Shown here: positions 44,601-54,600 of the stretch, piece after piece | Position numbering within the stretch: position 1 is the first letter of the stretch | How the letters are laid out: each line of letters starts with the position of its first letter | Source of the DNA: JANQPX01 sp965222015 | Lineage (GTDB): Bacteria; Pseudomonadota; Alphaproteobacteria; Geminicoccales; Geminicoccaceae | Length of the DNA: 64,000 nt | Direction: 5' to 3' | Assembly (NCBI GenBank): GCA_965222015.1 | Contig: CBDCTL010000017.1 | Location: 1 to 64,000, forward strand | Notes under the pieces: generated by a model | The model's database searches: none | Seen by the model: the letters and a program-made list of their open reading frames with translations, nothing else | What the model was told of the DNA's origin: nothing | Translations under genes and position numbers: made by a program

Positions 44601-45224
44601 TCAGCCGAGCGCGGCGAGCGCGGTCTCGTCCGGAAGCGTGAGCCGTCCGGCCTTGAGCGCGTCGGGCGCTTCCCGATCCAGCGCCGCCTCCAGGCTGACC
44701 ACGATCGCTGCCAGATGATCGAGCTGTTCGGGCGAGGGGGTGCGCGACCCGTAGACATTGGTCTCGATCATCGCCCGGAGAGCGTCGGTCCGGTCACCAT
44801 CAGCCTGCTCCCCCTCGAAGGCGTCGCTAAGCACCGAAAGCCGCGCATAGAACTGCGATGCCAGGCGTTTCACCTGCTTGCCGACCGAGAGATCTCCGAC
44901 GCCGAGTTCGCGCATGTTCATGTCCAGATCGGCCACCATGAGGTCGAACAGATCCTGGCTCAGTGCCTGGCCTCCATCGTCCATGGCGGCAAGCCGGCGG
45001 ACCGTGAGGGCGACGTGAAGGGCGAGGATCTCGAAGCGTCCTTCGGGTGTGTCCGGGACCGCGAGCCTGTCGTAATAGAGCGGAAAGCGGGCGTGCCGCA
45101 CCAGGCGTTCATAGAGCCGGTGCGCGATCGAAGGCTCGGCCCCGGCTGCGAAGCGCGAGCGGATCCGGCTCCAGACCGAGGTCGGGGCGGCGATCGTTCG
45201 GCCATCGTGGTTGTTTTCGTTCAT
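44601..45224 (-). CDS. Ubiquinol-cytochrome c chaperone (CBP3/UQCC1-like)
   Basis: 207 residues from MNENNHDGRTIAAP. The CBP3-family domain with YERLVRHARFPLYYDRLAVPD and FDLMVADLDMNMRELGVGD is present. It assists assembly of cytochrome b in the bc1 complex. Widely found beside bamE and DUF177 in Alphaproteobacteria. Divergent from bamE with a 45-bp gap. A longer in-frame upstream extension lacks family support. Confidence 0.88.
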   Translation of the reverse strand: MNENNHDGRTIAAPTSVWSRIRSRFAAGAEPSIAHRLYERLVRHARFPLYYDRLAVPDTPEGRFEILALHVALTVRRLAAMDDGGQALSQDLFDLMVADLDMNMRELGVGDLSVGKQVKRLASQFYARLSVLSDAFEGEQADGDRTDALRAMIETNVYGSRTPSPEQLDHLAAIVVSLEAALDREAPDALKAGRLTLPDETALAALG

Positions 45225-45269
45225 AGCGCGTATATAAGGTGCATTCGGTCGATTGGGAGAGAAAAATCG

Positions 45270-45782
45270 ATGCGTGCAGGACGATGCCCCGGCCATGACC
45301 GGCGGCGTGTTTACCAAAGCCGGCCGCTCGCCATCCTGATGGCGGTCGCGCTCGTCTCGATGCCGATCCTCTCCGGCTGTTCGCCGACGGTGGCTACTCA
45401 CGGGCACAATCTCGAAGACGATCAGATCGCCAGGATCGAGCCCGGCCGCTCGTCGCGCCAGGAAGTTCTGCAGCTGATGGGATCGCCCTCGGCCCTTTCC
45501 GCCTTCGACGACGAGGCCTGGTACTATGTGAGCCAGCGCACCGAGAGGCAGTCCTTCTATCAGGAAGACGTCGTCGAGCAGGAGGTGGTGACCGTCACCT
45601 TCGACGACCAGGACCGGGTTGCCGCCGTCGAGCGCCACGGTCTCGACCAGATGGCCGCCGTGGATCCGGTCGACCGCGTGACCCCGACCGCCGGCGCTTC
45701 GCCTTCGATCCTGAAGCAGCTCATCGGCAATATCGGGCGCTTCAGCAGCGGTGACAGCGAGCCCTACAGTCCCGGCGGCTGA
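45270..45782 (+). CDS. bamE: Outer-membrane assembly lipoprotein BamE (SmpA/OmlA)
   Basis: 170 residues. Lipobox LSGC after a hydrophobic signal region, then the SmpA/OmlA domain: IARIEPGRSSRQEVLQLMGSPS and EAWYYVSQR. It helps the BAM complex insert beta-barrel proteins. A likely promoter region lies in the short gap shared with the chaperone gene. The end overlaps the epimerase gene on the other strand by 19 bp. Confidence 0.9.
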   Translation: MRAGRCPGHDRRRVYQSRPLAILMAVALVSMPILSGCSPTVATHGHNLEDDQIARIEPGRSSRQEVLQLMGSPSALSAFDDEAWYYVSQRTERQSFYQEDVVEQEVVTVTFDDQDRVAAVERHGLDQMAAVDPVDRVTPTAGASPSILKQLIGNIGRFSSGDSEPYSPGG

Positions 45783-46600
45783 GCCGCGGCACGCAGGCTC
45801 CGGCCGAGTTCGAGGCAGCGCCGTTTCAGGTCGTCGAGGTCGCAAGGCTGTCCGCAGCAGTCCTCGAGGCGGGTGACGTCGAGCACGAAACGGTCCTTCT
45901 CCTCGAAGGAATCGATCAGAAGCTCACCGCCGCCGAAGCCCTCCATGATCCAAAGCGCGATCCGGCCGGTGGGCAGAGCGATGCCGGAGCCGACATTCAA
46001 CACACCGCCCGGCGGTTCCCGGACGATGCGGACGAGCAGCCGGGCCAGCACCTCCACCGGCAGGAAGTCGCGCTCGACGAAGGGGCTCATGTCGTAGCGG
46101 ATCCGGTTTTCGTCGGCGAGACGGTTCAAGAGCATGGCGAGAAAGGAGCGCCGTCCGCCGATCCGCTCGTCGCCGAAGATGTTGGCAAGCCGGAGGATCG
46201 AGAGGCGCTCGCCCAGCATAGAGGCGAGCCGGCGTTCGGCGCGAAGCTTGTTGGCGCCGTAAGCGTCCGTCGGGCCGACGGGCGAGCCTTCGCCGAGCGG
46301 CCGGTCGCTCGGTGCATAGACCTTGCGCGAGCTCAGCATCACCATGCGGATGTCGCGGTCGCCGATGTGCTCGGCCAGACGGACGTCCGGATCCAGCCGG
46401 TCCAGATCGTAGTCGTCCCGGCTGGAGGCCGGATGCCGCGCGGCGTTGACCACGATGTCGACGCCGTCCAGCAGGTCTGGGCCATCAAGCTGATCATGGC
46501 TGACCGCCCTCGCGGTCTCTGCCGGCAGGGCCTGGAGGAGATGGCCCGCGATGAAGCTGTTCCGCCCGACCACCAGAACGCCGGGCCGGGCTTCAGCCAT
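45764..46600 (-). CDS. NAD-dependent epimerase/dehydratase-like protein (SDR)
   Basis: 278 residues from MAEARPGVLVVGRNSFIAG. Rossmann-fold short-chain dehydrogenase of the extended epimerase type, with the VVGRNSFIAGHLL nucleotide loop and a YGANK motif (Tyr and Lys catalytic pair). Substrate unknown, possibly a sugar nucleotide. Start ATG lies at 46600, just inside the end of rnd. An upstream extension to 46705 has no support. Confidence 0.8.
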   Translation of the reverse strand: MAEARPGVLVVGRNSFIAGHLLQALPAETARAVSHDQLDGPDLLDGVDIVVNAARHPASSRDDYDLDRLDPDVRLAEHIGDRDIRMVMLSSRKVYAPSDRPLGEGSPVGPTDAYGANKLRAERRLASMLGERLSILRLANIFGDERIGGRRSFLAMLLNRLADENRIRYDMSPFVERDFLPVEVLARLLVRIVREPPGGVLNVGSGIALPTGRIALWIMEGFGGGELLIDSFEEKDRFVLDVTRLEDCCGQPCDLDDLKRRCLELGRSLRAAAQPPGL

Positions 46601-47789
46601 GGCGCGCCACTCTCGCGGCGGCGGCGTCTGCCTCAGGCAGTGGTGCGGCGTCCATCGCGAAGACCGTGATCTTCTCGTCCGCGATCGCAAGACCGAGCTC
46701 GCCATGCTTGAGCGCCAGCGCCGCCCGGCCGAAGACGTCGAACCGCCATCCCCTGAGCGCCCGTACCTCGGCGTCGTCGCTGGCCGCGATCGCCTCCAGA
46801 TCGCCGGTGGTGGCGATCAACCGCTGGGCGACACGGTGCTCCTCGCACTGATATTTCAAGAGCACCCGCAGGAGATCGACCACCGGGCCGATGCCGCGCG
46901 GCGGCCGCTGCGTCTTCTTGAGCTTCGGCAGGTCGCTTTTCGGCAGATCCAGCGCCGCGCGTACTGTCGCGGCGATGCCGGCCGCACTCTTCTTGTCGAC
47001 GCTGATCCGCCGCATTTTCTGCACGCTTTCCGGCGAGGTCGGCCGGTTGGCCGCGACCTCGAGCAGCAGATCGTCGCGAATGACCCGGTTTCTGGGCAGA
47101 TCACGGCTCTGCGCTTCCTCCTCGCGCCAGGCGGCGAGCGCCTGCACGATGGCGATGAAGCGGGCGTCCCTGGAGCGGATCTTGACCCGCTTCCAGGCCA
47201 GTTCCGGCGGCTGCTCGTAGGTTTCGGCGCTGGTCAGCTCGGCCAGCTCCTCCTCCGCCCAGTTGGTCCGCCCGGCCTCGTCCAGCTCCGTCTTCAGCCG
47301 TTCGTAGATCAACCGAAGATGGGTGACGTCGGCGAGCGCATAGGCCAGCTGCTGCTCGGAGAGCGGGCGGTGCGACCAGTCGGTGAAGCGCGAACTCTTG
47401 TCGATCTGCGCCTTGGCGATCTGCCCGACCAGGTTCTCGTAGCCGACCTCCTCACCATAGCCGAGCACCATCGCGGCGAGCTGCGTGTCGAAGATCGGCG
47501 ACGGCGTCCGGCCGGTGAGATTGTAGAAGATCTCGACGTCCTGGCGGCAGGCGTGGAACACCTTGACCACGCGATCGTCCGCCATCAGGTCGAACAGCGG
47601 TCCGAGGTCGATCCCCTCCGCCAGCGGGTCGATCGCCGCAAATCGCTCCCTGCCGGCGATCTGCACGAGGCAGAGCTTCGGCCAGTAGGTCCGGTCCCGC
47701 ATGAATTCGGTGTCGATCGTGACGTAGTCTTCGCGGGACAGCTCCCGGCAAAGGGTCTCGACCTCGGCGGTGGTCGTCAAAAGGGTCAT
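46593..47789 (-). CDS. rnd: Ribonuclease D
   Basis: 398 residues from MTLLTTTAEVETLCRE. DEDD 3'-5' exonuclease domain with IDTEFMRDRTYWPKL (first Asp and Glu), FHACRQDVEIF (second Asp) and YALADVTHL (last Asp), followed by HRDC domains. Removes 3' extensions in tRNA processing. Overlaps the epimerase gene by eight bases. Confidence 0.94.
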   Translation of the reverse strand: MTLLTTTAEVETLCRELSREDYVTIDTEFMRDRTYWPKLCLVQIAGRERFAAIDPLAEGIDLGPLFDLMADDRVVKVFHACRQDVEIFYNLTGRTPSPIFDTQLAAMVLGYGEEVGYENLVGQIAKAQIDKSSRFTDWSHRPLSEQQLAYALADVTHLRLIYERLKTELDEAGRTNWAEEELAELTSAETYEQPPELAWKRVKIRSRDARFIAIVQALAAWREEEAQSRDLPRNRVIRDDLLLEVAANRPTSPESVQKMRRISVDKKSAAGIAATVRAALDLPKSDLPKLKKTQRPPRGIGPVVDLLRVLLKYQCEEHRVAQRLIATTGDLEAIAASDDAEVRALRGWRFDVFGRAALALKHGELGLAIADEKITVFAMDAAPLPEADAAAARVARHG

Positions 47790-48007
47790 CGGCGTTCGGC
47801 AGTCTTCCCAGGGGTTGTGGTCACGGACCGGGCTTTCGCCGATCGATCGCGGTTCCCTAGCATAGGAGGGCCCGCGATCGGCGCAAGCACGCCGGCGCCG
47901 GTGCCCGAACGAACGCCATCTCTTGGCTTGACACTGCCAGGGCTTCCGGCACTTTAGCGCCGTCCATCCAGGGCGCCGCGGCGCCGACAAGCCTAGAGAG
48001 ACCGACC

Positions 48008-49933
48008 ATGCACCCCTATCGCACCCATCATTGCGACAGCCTGCGCGCCGCCGACGTCGGCCAACAGGTCAGGCTTTCCGGCTGGGTGCATCGAAAGCGC
48101 GATCACGGCCAGCTTCTGTTTATCGATCTGCGCGATCACCACGGCCTGACCCAGGTGGTGTTCCAGCCCGAACAGCCTTTCTTCGAGGAGGCTGAGCATG
48201 TCCGTCTGGAGAGCGTGATCACGGTCACCGGCAAGGTGGTGGCGCGAAACGACGAGACCATCAACCCGAACCTCGGGACGGGTGAGGTCGAGGTCGTGGC
48301 AGAACAGTTCATCCTCGAGTCCGTTGCCGAAACCCTGCCGCTTCAGGTCAACAGCGACCGCGACTTCCCGGAAGAAACCCGCCTTCGCTACCGTTTTCTG
48401 GACCTTCGGCGCGAGCATATGCACGAAAACATCATGCTGCGCTCGAAGATCATCTCCTCGATCCGAAGGCGCATGGAAGACCAGGGCTTCACCGAATTCC
48501 AGACGCCGATCCTGACAGCGAGCTCGCCGGAGGGGGCGAGGGATTTTCTGGTGCCGTCCCGCGTCCATCCCGGAAAATTCTACGCCCTTCCTCAGGCGCC
48601 GCAGCAGTATAAGCAGCTGTTCATGATGTCGGGCTTCGATCGCTACTTCCAGATCGCACCCTGCTTTCGGGACGAAGACGCGCGCGCCGACCGTTCGCCA
48701 GGCGAGTTCTACCAGCTTGACCTGGAAATGGCATTCGTCGAGCAGGAGGACGTGTTCGCGGCGGTCGAGCCGGTGATCCACGGCCTGTTCGAGGAATTTT
48801 CGGACTGGGACAGCACGCCGGCACCGTTCCCGCGCATCCCCTACAAGGCAGCGATGCCGACCTTCGGTTCGGACAAGCCGGATCTCCGAAATCCGATCGT
48901 GATGTCCGACGTCACCGACATCTTCCGCGGATCCGGCTTCAAGGTTTTCGCGGGCATGATCGAGAAGGACGAGAACGTCCGCGTCTGGGCGATTCCGGCG
49001 CCGGGCGGTGGCTCCCGGGCCTTTTGCGACCGCATGAACAGCTGGGCGCAGGGCGAAGGCCAGCCCGGCCTCGGCTACATCTTCTGGCGCGACGGCGAGG
49101 ACGGCGGGGCAGGGCCGATCGCCAAGAACATCGGTCCGGCGCGGACCTCGGTTATTCAAGCCTTCGCGAAGACCGACGATTCCAGCCAGGCCACCCTCGC
49201 CGAAGGGCTGCCGGACGCCGTCCGCGATCCCTGGTTCAAGCTCCGTCCCGATGGCCTGCAGGTGGGCGACGCCTGCTTTTTCGTCGCGGGAAAACCCTCT
49301 GACATGGCGAAATTCGCTGCCCTTGCCCGGGACAAAGTCGCGGCCGAACTCGATCTCGTCGAAAAAAACGCCTATCGCTTCTGCTGGATCGTCGATTTCC
49401 CCATGTATGAATGGGACGACGAGACCAAGTCGGTCGAGTTCTCCCACAACCCGTTCTCCATGCCCCAGGGCGGGCTGGAGGCGCTGGAAAACCAGGACGC
49501 GCTGGAGATCCTCGCCCAGCAGTACGATATCGTCTGCAACGGCACCGAGCTCTCCTCCGGCGCCATCCGGAACCACCGCCCGGACATCATGGTCAAGGCC
49601 TTCGAGATCGCCGGCTACGATCGCAGCGTGCTCGAAGAGCGCTTCGGCGGCATGTTCCGCGCCCTGCAATATGGCGCCCCACCCCATGGCGGCATCGCGC
49701 CGGGCGTCGACCGTATCGTCATGCTGCTCGCGGATACGCCGAACATCCGCGAAGTCACGGCCTTCCCGCTCAATCAGCAGGCCCAGGAGCTCCTTCTGGG
49801 CGCGCCGGGGATCGTCGACGAGAAGCAGCTGAAGGAACTCAACCTGCAGCTATCGCTCGCAGCTCGCGAGGCGCTTCGCGCGGAGCAGGAGGGCGAGGAG
49901 GACGGGGCTGCCGAACGCGCCGCCTGCGCCTGA
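48008..49933 (+). CDS. aspS: Aspartyl-tRNA synthetase
   Basis: 641 residues, bacterial type with N-terminal OB-fold (GWVHRKRDHGQLLFIDLRDHHGLTQVVF), class II catalytic core (ETPILTASSPEGARDF-like motif 2 region, FRDEDARADRSPGEFYQLD) and the GAD insertion. Motif 3 is APPHGGIAPGVDRIVML. It is longer than E. coli AspRS (590) by an acidic C-terminal tail. Charges tRNA-Asp, and may also act on tRNA-Asn in genomes that lack AsnRS. Confidence 0.97.
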   Translation: MHPYRTHHCDSLRAADVGQQVRLSGWVHRKRDHGQLLFIDLRDHHGLTQVVFQPEQPFFEEAEHVRLESVITVTGKVVARNDETINPNLGTGEVEVVAEQFILESVAETLPLQVNSDRDFPEETRLRYRFLDLRREHMHENIMLRSKIISSIRRRMEDQGFTEFQTPILTASSPEGARDFLVPSRVHPGKFYALPQAPQQYKQLFMMSGFDRYFQIAPCFRDEDARADRSPGEFYQLDLEMAFVEQEDVFAAVEPVIHGLFEEFSDWDSTPAPFPRIPYKAAMPTFGSDKPDLRNPIVMSDVTDIFRGSGFKVFAGMIEKDENVRVWAIPAPGGGSRAFCDRMNSWAQGEGQPGLGYIFWRDGEDGGAGPIAKNIGPARTSVIQAFAKTDDSSQATLAEGLPDAVRDPWFKLRPDGLQVGDACFFVAGKPSDMAKFAALARDKVAAELDLVEKNAYRFCWIVDFPMYEWDDETKSVEFSHNPFSMPQGGLEALENQDALEILAQQYDIVCNGTELSSGAIRNHRPDIMVKAFEIAGYDRSVLEERFGGMFRALQYGAPPHGGIAPGVDRIVMLLADTPNIREVTAFPLNQQAQELLLGAPGIVDEKQLKELNLQLSLAAREALRAEQEGEEDGAAERAACA

Positions 49934-50521
49934 CGAGATCGCTTCGAGGACCTCGCGCGCGGTCGAGAAACGCCCGGAGAACAGCCTGCGGCAAGATTGC
50001 ATCATCCGAGACGACGCCGGCACCGATCCGCTCGCGTCGAGACCCTGTTCGTCGAAAGCCGTTCACTTTCAGACCATTGGCGGCAGCTCCGTGTCGACGA
50101 TCATGTCCGTGTTTTGCGTAAGTTGCTCATCCGAAGTTGTTTCGTACGCCAGTACTTCTGCAACGGCGCTTCGACCCATTGAGCAAAGACGACGACCGTG
50201 ATAAAAACTCCATGCTGCCGTCGAACAAACAGCGAACCAAAAATAGAATATCGGGTCGGAAGAGGATGCCGGTTGAAGGCTTCGTTTCGCCGTTCGGGCC
50301 ATGGTTTCGGTTTTTTCGCACGTCGAGGGATCGAACGCTTGGTGACGCGGTTTTGACTTAAGGAATGTTAAACGAAGCTTTGCTACAACGGTCGGGTATC
50401 GTGAGTGTCGTGCTGGCTATGCGCGAGACATTCTCGAACGATTCGTCGCTGGCCGAGATTCCTCTTCAATATCGCTGACGGCAAGCTCTGGAAACAAAAG
50501 CTAAGTCGGGTTGAACTGAAT
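49934..50521. other. Intergenic stretch, no gene recognised
   Basis: About 590 nt between aspS and the UDP-glucuronate decarboxylase gene. Short frames on both strands give no recognisable product. Base composition is lower in GC than the flanks around 50150-50400, which may hold promoters. Confidence 0.4.
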
Positions 50522-51532
50522 ATGACAGACTCCCTCAATCTTCGATCGAAGCGTGTCCTCGTCACCGGGGCAGCCGGGTTTCTCGGCAGCTTTCTCTGTG
50601 AACGGCTGCTCGCCGCCGATTGCGAAGTCCTCGGCGTGGACAACTATCACACCGGCACCCGCCGCAACATCTCGCACCTGCTGGATCATTCCAACTTCGA
50701 GATGATGCGCCACGACGTGACCCACCCGCTCTATGTCGAGGTGGATGAGATCTTCAACCTGGCCTGCCCTGCCAGCCCCGTGCACTATCAGTTCGATCCT
50801 GTCCAGACCACCAAGGTCTGCGTCCACGGCTCGATCAACATGCTCGGCCTGGCACGCCGCTGCGGCGCCCGCATCCTCCAGGCGTCGACCAGCGAAATCT
50901 ACGGCGATCCGGAGGTGCACCCGCAACCGGAAAGCTATCGCGGCAACGTCAACACGCTGGGCCCGCGCGCCTGCTACGACGAGGGCAAGCGCTGCGCCGA
51001 AACCCTGTTCTTCGACTATCGCCGCCAGCACGGCCTGCCGATCAAGGTGATCCGGATCTTCAATACCTACGGTCCGCGCATGCACCCCAATGACGGCCGC
51101 GTCGTCTCCAACTTCATCTGCAAGGCGCTCACCGGCGACGACATCACCGTCTACGGCGACGGCCAGCAGACCCGTTCCTTCTGCTTCGTCGACGACCTGA
51201 TCGAAGGCATGCTCAGGATGATGGCGACGCCGGACGAGATCACCGGCCCGATCAATCTCGGCAACCCCGAAGAGTTCACCATGCTGCAGCTCGCCGAGAA
51301 GGTCATCGAGCTCACCGGCTCGACCTCCAAGATCGTCCACCTGCCGCTGCCGCAGGACGATCCGACCCGGCGCAAGCCCGACATCACCCTCGCTCGCCAG
51401 ACCCTCAACTGGCAGCCCACCATCAAGCTGCATGACGGACTCGCCCGCACCATCGACTATTTCGAGCGCCTGCTGCGCAGCAAGAACGTCATCGCCGGCG
51501 AAACGCCGCTGCCGCTCGTGGCCAACGCCTGA
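50522..51532 (+). CDS. UDP-glucuronic acid decarboxylase (UXS-type)
   Basis: 336 residues from MTDSLNLRSKRVLVTG. Extended SDR with GAAGFLGS (NAD loop), the catalytic YDEGKR (Tyr/Lys) and FNTYGPRMHPNDGRVVSNF. Converts UDP-glucuronate to UDP-xylose, a precursor of surface polysaccharide. Best fit is UXS by its ASTSEIYGDPEVHPQPE stretch. An ATG at 50522 is favoured over an upstream extension to 50405. Confidence 0.88.
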   Translation: MTDSLNLRSKRVLVTGAAGFLGSFLCERLLAADCEVLGVDNYHTGTRRNISHLLDHSNFEMMRHDVTHPLYVEVDEIFNLACPASPVHYQFDPVQTTKVCVHGSINMLGLARRCGARILQASTSEIYGDPEVHPQPESYRGNVNTLGPRACYDEGKRCAETLFFDYRRQHGLPIKVIRIFNTYGPRMHPNDGRVVSNFICKALTGDDITVYGDGQQTRSFCFVDDLIEGMLRMMATPDEITGPINLGNPEEFTMLQLAEKVIELTGSTSKIVHLPLPQDDPTRRKPDITLARQTLNWQPTIKLHDGLARTIDYFERLLRSKNVIAGETPLPLVANA

Positions 51533-51554
51533 TCCTCGAGACCTTTTCGAAAGA

Positions 51555-51592
51555 AAGCCGGCGCATCCCGGGCGCCGGCTTTTTTCTTTTCA
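51555..51592 (+). terminator. Rho-independent terminator
   Basis: AGCCGGCGC and GCGCCGGCT form a strong hairpin followed by TTTTTTCTTTTC. It ends the UXS gene and may also serve the convergent indolepyruvate oxidoreductase gene. Confidence 0.85.
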
Positions 51593-51643
51593 GGGGCGGG
51601 AGGCCGATCGCCGCTGCCGGCCGACTCGTCAAACGGAGAGGGG

Positions 51644-54600
51644 TTATTCGGCGGCGATCGGCCAGAAGGTCTCGTCGCCCGCGCAGGTGCTTTCCGGCAG
51701 GGATTCGAACGACGCCAGCAGCGCCTCCTCCCTGACCCTGGCCGCTTCGAACCTGGCGGCTTTGACCGGCCCGAACCCGGTAATTTCTTCCGGCATCGAC
51801 GCGAGCGCCACGGCCGTTTCGTAATTGTGATCGGCGAGGGAAGGCAGCATGCGCGCGAGCAGCCGGCGATACTCGTCGATCGCCTGCCGCTCGCGGCGTC
51901 GCTCTTCCGTCCGGCCGAACGGGTCGAAGGGCGTTCCACGCAGCCCTTTCAGCCGCGCCAGCAGCCGAAGCAGCGGAAAGATCCATGGCCCTAAGCTCAT
52001 CTTCCGCGGCCGCCCGATCGCTGGATCGACCGGCGCCAGCAGCGGCGGCGCAAGGCGAATCGAAAGCCGCGCCGTCTCGCCGAATTCCTCCTTCAGCTTC
52101 GCGTGAAAGGCCGGATCGCTGTGCAGCCGAGCGACCTCATATTCGTCCTTGTAGGCCATCAGCTTGAAGAGATTGCGGGCCACCGCCCGCGTAAGCCGGT
52201 TTTCGCTATGCGAGATGCCGGCGTCCGCCAGCCGAACGCCGGCGACCAGGCTCCGAAAGCGTTCCGCAAGGCCCGCATTCTGATAGGCGATGAGCTCCTT
52301 CGAAAGCCGCTCTATCAGCCCGTCGAGATCCTCATCGATCCCGGTGCCGCGCCGCTCATCGCCGGGCGCCAGCAGACCGGGCGAGGCGACCAGGACCCGG
52401 CCTGCATGAAACGCCGCCTTGTTCTGTTCGGTGGCGACTCCGTTCAGATCCAGGGCCGCCTCGATCGACGCCAGGGAGAGGGGCAGGGTGCTCAGCTGGA
52501 AGGCGGCGCCCGCCAGCATCATGTTCGCGAAGATCCGATCGCCGAACCACGCCTCCGCCAGCCCGCCGGCCTCGACCGCATGCACCGGGCCGGCCATCCG
52601 CCGCATGCGCGCCGTAAGATCGTCCGCGGACGGCGGCGCCTCCTGGAACAGCGCGAAACGCCCTGTCGGCGACACGGCCTGATCGGTGACCACGGTAGTG
52701 CGCTCGGGGCTGCAGAGTTCCAGGCAGCCGGGGCCGGCCGTCACCAGCGGATCGCAGCCGATCACCAGATCGGCCGCACCCGGCAGCATCCCGGCGCCGC
52801 CGAGGGCATGATTGGCGGGGCCGAAGCGCAGATGTGACAGAACGGCGCCGCCCTTCTGCGCGAGCCCGGTCATGTCCATCGAGCGGACGGCGCGCCCGTC
52901 CAGATGGGCGGCCTTCGCCAGCACGGCGGACAGCGTCGTGACGCCTGTGCCGCCGATCCCGGCCAGCACGACGTTGGCCGATGCGGCCGTGCCCGGCGCG
53001 TCCGGCATCGGCAGCGTCGCGACAGCACGCAGGATCCGCTCGATCGGAGCCGCCCGCTTCGGACGATCGCCGCCCTCGACCTCCACGAAGGACGGACAAA
53101 AGCCGTCCACGCAGCTCAGATCCTGGTTGCAGGAGGACTGATCGATCCGCCGCTTGGTTCCGAAAGCCGTCTCCACCGGCTCGATCGACAGGCAATGGGA
53201 CTGCCGGCTGCAATCGCCGCAGCCCTCGCAGACCCGTTCGTTGATGAAAACCCGTTTCGCCGGGGTCGGCGCGATGCCGCGCTTTCGCCGCCGGCGCTTT
53301 TCGGCGGCGCAGGTCTGATCGAAGATCAGGACGGAAACGCCCTCGACGCCGCGGAGTTCCTTTTGCACCGAGGCGAGGTCGGCGCGATCGAACAGGCCGA
53401 CGTCGGCGGGCAGCGAGCCCTTGCGGAACCGTTCCGGGCGCTCCGACACCACCACGGTGCGTGAGACACCTTCGGCCCGAACCTGCGCCGCGATCCGCTC
53501 GACCGAGATCGGCCCGTCGACCGCCTGGCCGCCGGTCATGGCCACGGCGTCGTTGTAGAGGATCTTGTAGGTGATGCGTGCGCTCGCGGCGACCGCGGCC
53601 CGGATCGCGAGCAGGCCCGAATGATGATAGGTGCCATCCCCGAGATTGACGAAAACATGGGGCGTTTCCGTAAACGGCATCTGACCGAGCCAGGCCGCAC
53701 CTTCGCCGCCCATCTGGCTGTAGCCTTCGGCAGGCCCGCGGCCGGCAGCCTCGCCGCCCAGCCACTGGGTCATGATGTGGCAGCCGATCCCCGCCATCGC
53801 CCGGCTGCCGTCCGGCACGCGGGTCGAACGGCTGTGCGGGCAGCCGGAGCAGAAATGCGGCGGCCGCGCGGTCGACGAGGCGAGGAGGCGCGCCCGTTCC
53901 TGCTGATCGACGATATGCGCGAGCCTTCGCGCCAGGGCGGCGCGCTCGTCGCCCTTCGGGAGGAGCCCGATCAGCGCCGAGGCGATCGCCGGCGCATCGA
54001 GATCGCCGATGTCCGAAAGCAGCGATGCGCCCGATCCATCCCTCTTGCCGACGATCGAAGGACGACGATCGGCAGGCAGGTTGTAGAGCTGATCCTTGAA
54101 CTGGATTTCGATCAGCGGCCGCTTCGCCTCGACCACCAGGACGGTCTCAAGCCCGGACGCGAACGCCCGCATTCCCTCGGGCTCCAGGGGCCAGGGCATG
54201 CCCACCTTCATCAGCCGTAGACCGAGGCGATCGGCATCCCGAAGATCGAGCCCCAGAAGGTCGAGCGCGGCGAGAGTCGCCGACCAGGATTTGCCGCTCG
54301 CGACAATGCCGAACCGCGGCCGAAGGCTGTCCGCGACCACTGCGTTCAGCGGGTTTCTGCGCGCATACCGAAGCGCCGCCGGCAGACGCTCTGTCCTCAG
54401 ATGCGCCTCCGCCTGCAGCCGGTTCTGGAGCTGCAGCCTGTCGAGCGTGATGTGCCGAGGCGCGCCCTCTTCCGGCGGCATGCGCATGATCAGCCGGTCG
54501 GGGTCGACCTCGATGGTCGCGCTCCCGTCCATCACATCGGCGAGCGCGATCATGCCGACCCAAAGCCCGCTGCAGCGGGATAGTGCCAGACCGTGCAGGC